From the NCBI GenBank assembly GCA_964383905.1, contig CAYLJO010000043.1, positions 1-33,696 on the forward strand: a stretch of DNA of 33,696 nt, in the 5' to 3' direction. Each line of letters opens with the position of its first letter. The first letter of the stretch is position 1. This DNA comes from CAYLJO01 sp964383905. Lineage in GTDB: Bacteria > Acidobacteriota > Blastocatellia > Pyrinomonadales > Pyrinomonadaceae. This document shows, piece by piece, positions 16,273 to 22,700 of this stretch. The translations under genes were made by a program, and so were the position numbers. The notes under the pieces are model-generated. The model saw only the letters and a list, made by a program, of their open reading frames with translations. It had not been told where the DNA came from and made no database searches.

Positions 16273-16875
16273 ATGAGGATAGAGCTGGAAATTTTCTCAG
16301 ACTATGTTTGACCGTTTTGCTGGCTGGCGGAGCCTGCCATCCATGATTTCAAACGCGCCGAGCCGGACGTAAGCGTCATCTGGCGGGCGTTCGAGCTGCG
16401 TCCGGAGCCGGTGCCGTCGCTTGACCCAAGCGGAGAATATCTCACGCGCGTTTGGCGCGATGCGGTTTACCCGCTGGCCGAACGCCTCGGCGTCGAGATG
16501 CGACTGCCTCCGCTCCAACCACGTTCGCGACGGGCGCACGAAGCGGCGCAGTGGGCACGCGCCCAAAACCGCTTTGATGATTACAATGCCGCCATCTTTC
16601 GCGCCTTCTTCGAGCGGGGTGAAGACATCGGCGATGTCAACGTGCTCGCGCGCCTGGCCTCTGAACTCAGACTCGATGCGATGGATTTGTCCGGCGCGCT
16701 CGAACGCCGCGACTTTGAGGCGCCCGTGCTACGGGACGAGGCCGCGGCCGAAGAACTGGGCGTGAGCGGCGTTCCGGCGTTCATCGCCGGCGGTCGCGCG
16801 ATACTGTTCGGCGTTCAATCGGCGGACGGACTTCGGGAACTGGTGGCGGGCGTTAAGCTGTCTTCGGACGTTTGA
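16273..16875 (+). CDS. DsbA/FrnE-like thiol oxidoreductase, candidate UxxC selenoprotein (in-frame TGA)
   Basis: Read from the ATG at 16273, the frame gives a 200-residue DsbA-family protein of the FrnE/2-hydroxychromene-2-carboxylate isomerase-like group. These are cytoplasmic thioredoxin-fold proteins with an inserted helical domain. The start MRIELEIFSDYV is followed by TGA (16309-16311) and then PFCWLAEPAIHDF. The TGA therefore takes the place of the first Cys in the CPFC redox motif (position 13, with Cys16 retained). The rest is uninterrupted: FELRPEPVPSLDP, a helical insert, and the cis-Pro loop VSGVPAF (Pro168) before a final strand and helix. A ribosome site precedes the ATG and a SECIS-like hairpin follows the TGA. 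I infer selenocysteine insertion. The alternatives are a nonsense mutation or sequencing error at a TGC codon. selA, selB, selC and selD are not in this window. Confidence 0.72.
16321..16343 (+). promoter_or_regulatory. candidate bacterial SECIS hairpin
   Basis: Downstream of the TGA, TGGCTGGC (16321-16328) pairs with GCCATCCA (16336-16343) with one C-T mismatch, closing a 7-nt loop GGAGCCT that begins with two guanines. The loop starts 17 nt after the TGA. From memory, that is the spacing in E. coli fdhF, and bacterial SECIS models ask for a G among the first loop bases. A competing hairpin (16319-16337, loop GGCGG) also exists. Confidence 0.5.
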
Positions 16876-16966
16876 GAGTGCCCGCCGCCTCAAGGAAAAC
16901 GTTCTCGCAAGGTTTGCGCGGGCGGAAGTACGTGTGGAAGCTGCAGGCTATAAGGGGCCGGCGCGA

Positions 16967-17443
16967 TTACTGCTGAGACCGTTCGTTTGGCCCGTTCTCT
17001 TTGTCGCTCTCTTTCTCTTTGTTTCTATCCGCCTCGTCTTCCTGCTGAAAGTCTTCCGCCGGGGCATGATAGGCGAAGACGGCCTCGTCTTCTGAAGGAA
17101 GAACGCGTGAGGCGAGGTTTTCAAGAAGGCGGCGAATGCGACCCGGCTCCTCCGGTGTGACAGGCGTGTCCGTCTCTCCCGCCCTTTCATTGACACGGAG
17201 CTCGGATTCCAGCCGGATCAACTGGGCGGTAATGCGGCGACAATACGTGCAGGCAACCAGGTGCGAAACGAAGGGTTTTGATTCAGCCTCACTGAGGCGC
17301 CCTTCAACAAAGGCGGAGAGGGCGTCTTCATCCAGATGCGCGGTGGCTTGGGTCATCCGATCCGCGAGCGCGCGCTGCTGCAGGCGCTGGTGAATCATGT
17401 AGCGAATCGTCTCTGTCTCTCTGCTTTGCTTAGGTCGTGGCAT
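16967..17443 (-). CDS. zinc-finger anti-sigma-like protein
   Basis: This 158-residue protein has an HxxxCxxC motif (SHLVACTYCRR, about residues 61-71) in a zf-HC2-like N-terminal domain. An alpha-helical region follows, then a long acidic, Glu/Asp/Lys/Asn-rich tail. No membrane segment is seen, so unlike the first anti-sigma it would be soluble. The ATG has a strong ribosome site (GGGGGGAG). It begins 39 bp after the stop of the sigma gene on the same strand, which makes it the likely partner that restrains that sigma factor. The tail is low-complexity and of unknown function. Confidence 0.78.
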   Translation of the reverse strand: MPRPKQSRETETIRYMIHQRLQQRALADRMTQATAHLDEDALSAFVEGRLSEAESKPFVSHLVACTYCRRITAQLIRLESELRVNERAGETDTPVTPEEPGRIRRLLENLASRVLPSEDEAVFAYHAPAEDFQQEDEADRNKEKESDKENGPNERSQQ

Positions 17444-17482
17444 CTCTCCCCCCTAAAAGCTTTCTCTCTATGTGGACGCTTA

Positions 17483-18529
17483 CTAAGAATCGTCTTTGCC
17501 TAAATCCTTAACCGAAATATTCATAAAGTGACGGCGTACATCCTCCGTGCCAAGATCTTCGGTTGCTATCTGCATGCATATATCAATCTCGGCCGGGCTG
17601 AGCCCGGCCTTTTGACTCAACTCCACGCGAAACTGGCCGAGAGCTTTTTCGTAAACCTTCTCCAGCCAGCGCATTACTGTTGACTCGTGGACGCGGCTGT
17701 CCGGAATCCGAACACGTCGTTTTGACTGGCGCTGGAACCACCGCCGTAAAGGGGAAGCCGGCTCTTCGACGAGCCGCGCGATCTCGCGCAGTTTCAAATT
17801 TTCAACATGATAGTAGAGCAGCAAGAGCTTTTCGTGATCTCCGAGGGTCGCCAGGGCCGCATCGAGCGCCGCGACGATTGCCGCCGCGTAACGCCTGCGC
17901 GCGATTCTTTCGACCATCACCTCTTCGCCATCTTGCTCTTCGACTCGCCAGCCGGGTCTATCCTGCGATTCACCACCGCTTTCCGACCAGTCGTCGATCG
18001 AGATCTCGTCATGACGAGCGCGATGAAGGTCGACAACGGCATGCCAAACAATCGTGCGCAGCCACCCCCGCAACGTCCCACGCCCCGTGTAAGTCGCGAA
18101 TTTTGATTGGCGCTCGCTATCTACGACGCGCGTGCCGTAAAGCTCCACATATACGTGGTCAATTACTTCCTCGGCGTCCGTCTCGGCACTCGCCAGATGA
18201 CGCGCGATGCGCTCAATGTAGCGGCGATATTCCTGATCGAAATCCCACCAGGCGTGTTCATTGCCGCGCGCGCAGGCGAGCGCCAAATAGAGATCCGTGG
18301 ACTGAACCTCGCCAAGGAACTGGCGTATTTCATCAAGGGACGGGGTTGCGCCGTCGCCGGCACGATCAAACAGATACTTATCAACGCCGACTCTCAAGGC
18401 TGCCTCTAAGTCGGCGCGTGAGACGCCATAATTTGGCGCAGCTTCAACGCACCGCGCATAGAGCGCGTCGATATCTGCGGCGCAACTGCCCAGCGCGTCA
18501 TCGAGATGGGTGACAAATCTGGTACTCAC
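17483..18529 (-). CDS. sigma-70 family ECF-like sigma factor with extended N-terminus and split region 4
   Basis: The product is 348 residues, well beyond a usual ECF factor. Residues 1-85 are an added helical N-terminal part. Region 2 follows with WWDFDQEYRRYIERIARHL and TDAEEVIDHVYVELYG, then GTLRGWLRTIVWHAVVDLHR. Region 4 has LATLGDHEKLLLLYYHVENL and LKLREIARLV. An insertion of about 26 residues rich in Arg, Pro and Ser (residues 255-280) precedes the expected recognition-helix text HESTVMRWLEKVYEKAL. A further C-terminal tail of about 50 residues follows. The start is GTG at 18529; no clear ribosome site is seen. It forms a likely operon with the downstream zinc-finger gene. Its promoter targets are unknown. 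Confidence 0.85.
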   Translation of the reverse strand: MSTRFVTHLDDALGSCAADIDALYARCVEAAPNYGVSRADLEAALRVGVDKYLFDRAGDGATPSLDEIRQFLGEVQSTDLYLALACARGNEHAWWDFDQEYRRYIERIARHLASAETDAEEVIDHVYVELYGTRVVDSERQSKFATYTGRGTLRGWLRTIVWHAVVDLHRARHDEISIDDWSESGGESQDRPGWRVEEQDGEEVMVERIARRRYAAAIVAALDAALATLGDHEKLLLLYYHVENLKLREIARLVEEPASPLRRWFQRQSKRRVRIPDSRVHESTVMRWLEKVYEKALGQFRVELSQKAGLSPAEIDICMQIATEDLGTEDVRRHFMNISVKDLGKDDS

Positions 18530-18649
18530 GTGGCAGGTGTGATTATAAATTAAACTGCGCCGTTTCGCATACCGCTTTCGATTGGCAAAGAGCTTTACAA
18601 TGCGATCACGAAAGGAATTCGCATTCCCGATCAGCCTTTTTGTTCAAAA

Positions 18650-18664
18650 CGAGACAAAGTCTCG
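18650..18664. repeat. short palindrome upstream of the second sigma gene
   Basis: CGAGAC and GTCTCG flank AAA. The size and position, about 120 bp upstream of the sigma start, would suit an operator, but nothing else supports that. Confidence 0.3.
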
Positions 18665-18896
18665 GTCGTGGGACAGGAGACGCCCGCGCTATGGACAAAA
18701 GTCATAGAGTTAGGGTCTTCGGCCGAGCGGTTCAGAAGGGGCCGCAGGTGACCGCTCAAAAATTAGGACGCGAAAGCTCAAGGAATTTGCGCAAGAGACA
18801 GATCAATTATTTAGAGTGGCTACAAAATACTCGTGGGTCAGCACTTATGGGAGCAGGCTCGCCGACTCATAGCTTGTGCGGCGCGATGTGGACCCG

Positions 18897-18939
18897 GGGA
18901 GGCTTCCGCGCCCGGTACCGCAGGAGGCGGAAGCCTCCC
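18897..18939. repeat. 13-bp-arm inverted repeat, REP-like
   Basis: GGGAGGCTTCCGC (18897-18909) and its exact reverse complement (18927-18939) enclose 17 nt. The same 13-mer occurs at 2261-2273. It lies about 40 bp past the stop of the secreted hypothetical gene, so it could also act as an mRNA end structure. Confidence 0.7.
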
Positions 18940-18977
18940 ACCCATTCTTAATCCGCTATAGATGGCGAGTTTCCGGT

Positions 18978-19787
18978 CTACTTCTCAATCTTTTTGCGCA
19001 AACGTTCGGCGTGATTTCGCGCGATGAGTGGAAGGCGCTCATCCGTGTTGATGTCGCGAAGCAGAGAAACCAGTTGTCGCGGGTCGGAAAGGCCATTCCT
19101 CTGGAAAAGCCTATCGAGATAATCGATCAGATTCGGCGTGGAAAGGGGCTGGTTTTCGCGGGCCAGATTTATATCAAAGACCAGGATGGCCTGATCGGCG
19201 GCGCGTTTATATTCGTTTACCAGCGCGGCAGCCTGAGTATCGTTTGTCCAGTTGAATTCAGCCACGCGCTCGCGCTCACCACGCTTCATCCCGAGGCGCA
19301 TTGTGCCGAGGTGCGGGTATTGTCTGGTTGACTGGTAATTAGTGTCAGATTCCAGGAATCGCAGGGCGTCCCACAACGGCATGATTCGCTCGCGTGCGGC
19401 CGTGGATAATTCGAACGGCTCGACAATGGGAGCGGCACCGCCCTGGCGCTCAAAAGAGATTTTGCCGCGGCCCGCTCTATTATGCTCGATAAGAATGTGA
19501 CTAACCAAAAAGTTAGGCTGCGTGAATTCGTAAGAGAAACGAACAGCGTCCGGCGCGTCACCGGGAGACGCCGGAGAAACGTTTTGCGACCCATCAGGAT
19601 TTTTCCCGTCAGGAGAGGGGGCGGTCTGTTCGCGAGCGTTATGCTTACCCGGAGCCGTGACCGTGGCTTGACCACTTTGCTGTGGCCGCGCGGTCCTGCT
19701 TTGTGCCGCAGCGGAAATTGCCGCGCTCATGATCAGAAGCGCGGCAACAATGCGGCATGGCGCCATTGGTCTGTGGGTGATCCTCAC
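18978..19787 (-). CDS. secreted hypothetical protein coupled to smc
   Basis: This 269-residue protein has a signal peptide (MAPCRIVAALLIMSAAISAAAQ when counted from its internal ATG). A Pro/Ser/Gly/Gln-rich linker follows (about residues 30-78), then a globular C-terminal domain with FSYEFTQPNFLVSHILIEHN and a charged helical end (ARNHAERLRKKIEK). I do not recognise the family. The GTG at 19785-19787 overlaps the smc stop in a GTGA, which suggests translational coupling. The ATG at 19766 gives a cleaner signal peptide and is a real alternative. The function is unlikely to be shared with SMC despite the overlap, since one is exported and the other binds DNA. Confidence 0.75.
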   Translation of the reverse strand: MRITHRPMAPCRIVAALLIMSAAISAAAQSRTARPQQSGQATVTAPGKHNAREQTAPSPDGKNPDGSQNVSPASPGDAPDAVRFSYEFTQPNFLVSHILIEHNRAGRGKISFERQGGAAPIVEPFELSTAARERIMPLWDALRFLESDTNYQSTRQYPHLGTMRLGMKRGERERVAEFNWTNDTQAAALVNEYKRAADQAILVFDINLARENQPLSTPNLIDYLDRLFQRNGLSDPRQLVSLLRDINTDERLPLIARNHAERLRKKIEK

Positions 19788-22700
19788 TCGAATTTCACGG
19801 AAACAAGTTTCGAGATGCCGGCCTCCTCCATCGTTACGCCGTAGAGAGCGCGCGCCATCTCCATTGTTCTCTTGTTGTGAGTGATGACAATGAACTGGGT
19901 GTTGGTAGACATCTCAGCGATCTTATCGGCGAATCGACCGACGTTAGCCTCATCCAGCGGCGCGTCCACCTCGTCAAGCAAACAGAAGGGCGACGGCCGG
20001 TACTGAAAAATTCCGAGCACGAGGGCCAGCGCGGCCATAGCCTTCTCGCCCCCGGAAAGCAGTAGCACGTTCTGGAGGCGTTTGCCGGGCGGCTGCGCAA
20101 TGATATCAATGCCAGACTCTAACACATCATCAGCGTCTATCAAACCCATCTCGCCCCGCCCGCCGCCGAAGAGCTGCTGGAAAAAGTCGCCGAAGTTGCG
20201 ATTGATCTGCTCGAACGCATGACGAAAACGGTCGCGCGAGCGGCGCTTGATCTCTCGCAAAGCCTCCTCGGTTGAGGCAATACCGCCGGTAATATCCTGC
20301 CGCTGGGCCGTGAGAAACTGTAGACGCTCCTCGGCTTCAGACAACTCTTCGAGCGCCATCATATTGACGGCGCCGAAACTTTCGATGCGCGCCCGCAACT
20401 CCTCGACGCGCGCGCGGCCCGCTTCCAGGTCGAAGGCTTCATCGTCTATGCGCTCGCGCGACAATTCTTCGAGAGACTGATTTAGCTCTGCCGTGCAAGC
20501 TTCGCGCAAGTAGCTGAGTCGCGCCGTGGCTTCTGCGCGCTGAACTTCGAGCGCCGCGCGCGCGTCGCGTGCCGCTGCCGCACGATGGTTCAACTCTGTT
20601 AACTGGGCGGCGAGGGCGTCGGCCGTTTCGCGCGCCTCTCCGAGGCGCGCCGCCGCTTCCGCGACCTCCTGCTCCTCCTGCGCGCGCTCCTCCTCAATGC
20701 TCTCGGCACTACGATTGATTTCATCAATCGAGCTCCGTAGCTCTTGTAACCGCTCGGCAATTTCGGTCACTTCCCGCGTGTGTCGCCCTAACCGCGAGTC
20801 GAGGTCGCTTCGCTCAGCCTCCATCCGCCGCAGCTCGGCGGCGGTCGCTCTGCGGCGTTCGGCCGCGGCGGCGGCTGCTGCGCGCCTTTTGCCGAGGCTC
20901 TCGTTTTCGGCCTCTGCCTCCCGCCGCGCGATGGCGAGAACCGTGGTTGCGCTTGCAATATCCGCGGCGACGGAGAGGCGCGCGGCTTCCGCCGCTTCCG
21001 CCTCAGCGAGCGCGGTCGCGCGCCGCTGCTCCAGTTCCCCACGTTCCCGCGCGAGTCGCGCAGCCTCGTCGGCAACGACATGCACGTGACGCTCAGCACG
21101 CTCGATATCCTGCGCCAGCGCGGCCGCATTCAACTCACGCGCCATCGCTTCACGCTCCTCACGCCCGATAGCCTCATTCAACAGGACAACCGTCTCCTCG
21201 AATTCGCCCAGGCGCAGGCGAGCCTCGCGGGCAGCCTCTTCCGCACTGGCGCATTCGGCATCCAGCTCGCGAGAGCGGGCCTCCAATTCACGTAGTTCGC
21301 GCTTGAAAGCGAGTAGCCCCGCCCCGTCTTCCAGCCCGCGCCTTTCTCCGGCCTGGACCAGTTGACCGCCCGCAACCCAGTCTCCGTCCACCGTAACATA
21401 CATATCGCCCGAGGCCAGCGACATCGCCATGGCATGGTCAAGGCTACCGGCGACGCGTGCATTCATCTCGCGCGGGCATGTGCGGTGAAGAGCCGTCAGG
21501 AGCTCGCCCGGCGCACCGAGCAGGCCGCCGACCCGGACCTCATCGAAACCTTCGCCCCCGTCCGCGAATGCTGTAGTCGTGGCTGACTCACCGTTCAAGG
21601 AGATGTGATCAGCCTCTTCACTCGCCCCGTGCAGCCCGACGACGAGAAAGCTGGCGCGACCGGAACCATGCCCCCGCAGCCAGAACGCGGCGCGCTCCGC
21701 ATCATCGGGCGTCGGCACGATGATCGCCTGCAAGGAGGGGCCGAAGACCCCTTCAACAACCCGCTCCCACTGCGGCTCAACATGAAGGGCATCGGCGAGT
21801 GTGCCGATGGCATGAAAATCGGCCGGCCCATTACCTGTTTTGAAGAGACTTTGAACGGCAGGCGAATAGTGAGCGCGGCGCGCATCCAATTCCGTGAGCG
21901 TATCGAGCCGATGCTTGGTGCGCGAAGATTCGTCACGTAAACGCGCGCTCTCCGCATCCGCGGTAGAAGAGAGGGTGCGGGCATCTGCAACCAATTGCAT
22001 GGCGGCTTCACGCTCGGCGGTTAACGAAACGAGGCGTTCGCGCGCCACCCTGATTGCTTCTCTGAGGAGCTCGGCTTCGGCGATACGCTCGGCGTGAACG
22101 GTGGCGGCACGTTCGCCTTCCCTCGCGAGACCCTCGGCTTGCAGGGCGAGGCGTTCGAGCGTCGCTTCGAGCTGGCGACCGATCTCCATTAAGCGCTCGG
22201 TTACTGCCGTATGCGTCAAAAGCTCGGCGCGGGCTCTCTCGATCTCGGCTTCGGCCGTTGAGACTTCAGCCAGGCGACCGGCGTAATCCTCTTCAGCGGA
22301 TTGAAGCGAAAGTGCGCTTTCTTCACTCGCGACGCGCAGGTCGGCGTCTTCCTCGCGGAGGCGTTCGCATTCGGCTTCCACGTCCGCGAGCCGCGCACGC
22401 ACCGCCCTTATTTCACTTTCGACATCTATCTGCCGTTTTGCAAGCGCCGCGGCCTGCTCTTCCTGATAGGTGCGCTCGCGCATCCGGCGGTCGCGCTGCA
22501 GTACCGCCTCGGCGGCGACGGCCCGCGCCTCTGCCAGCTTGTCTTCAAAGGCGCGCGCTTCTTGTGTCGCGCGGCGGGCCTCCTCCTCATGCGCGGATAA
22601 CTGTTCGACCATTAACCGCTCTCGGTCGCCAGCCTCTTGCAGGCGCACGCGCGTCTCTTCCAGTAAAGCCGCCAAGGAGTGCTCCTCTGCCACGTACATG

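Larger units (their letters stand above)
18530..18977. other. intergenic region upstream of the second sigma operon
   Basis: About 450 bp lie between the sigma gene start and the stop of the secreted hypothetical gene, both on the minus strand. It must contain the sigma operon's promoter. Visible structure: the short palindrome at 18650-18664, inverted GAGCGGT/ACCGCTC at 18725-18731 and 18751-18757, and the large hairpin at 18897-18939. A 103-codon plus-strand ORF here has no ribosome site or recognisable family and spans the repeat, so it is not called. Confidence 0.5.

Noticed and set aside
16411..16875. Truncated DsbA-like ORF starting at the GTG at 16411.
   Set aside because: It lacks the thioredoxin active site and any ribosome site; homology clearly continues upstream to 16273 across the TGA.
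18700..18790. GGCCGAGCGGTTCAG resembles the D-arm of a Ser or Leu tRNA.
   Set aside because: No anticodon stem, T-arm GGTTCGA or acceptor pairing could be fitted around it.
18640..18951. 103-codon plus-strand ORF upstream of the second sigma operon.
   Set aside because: No ribosome site or family features, and it runs through a palindromic repeat in a region that should be regulatory.
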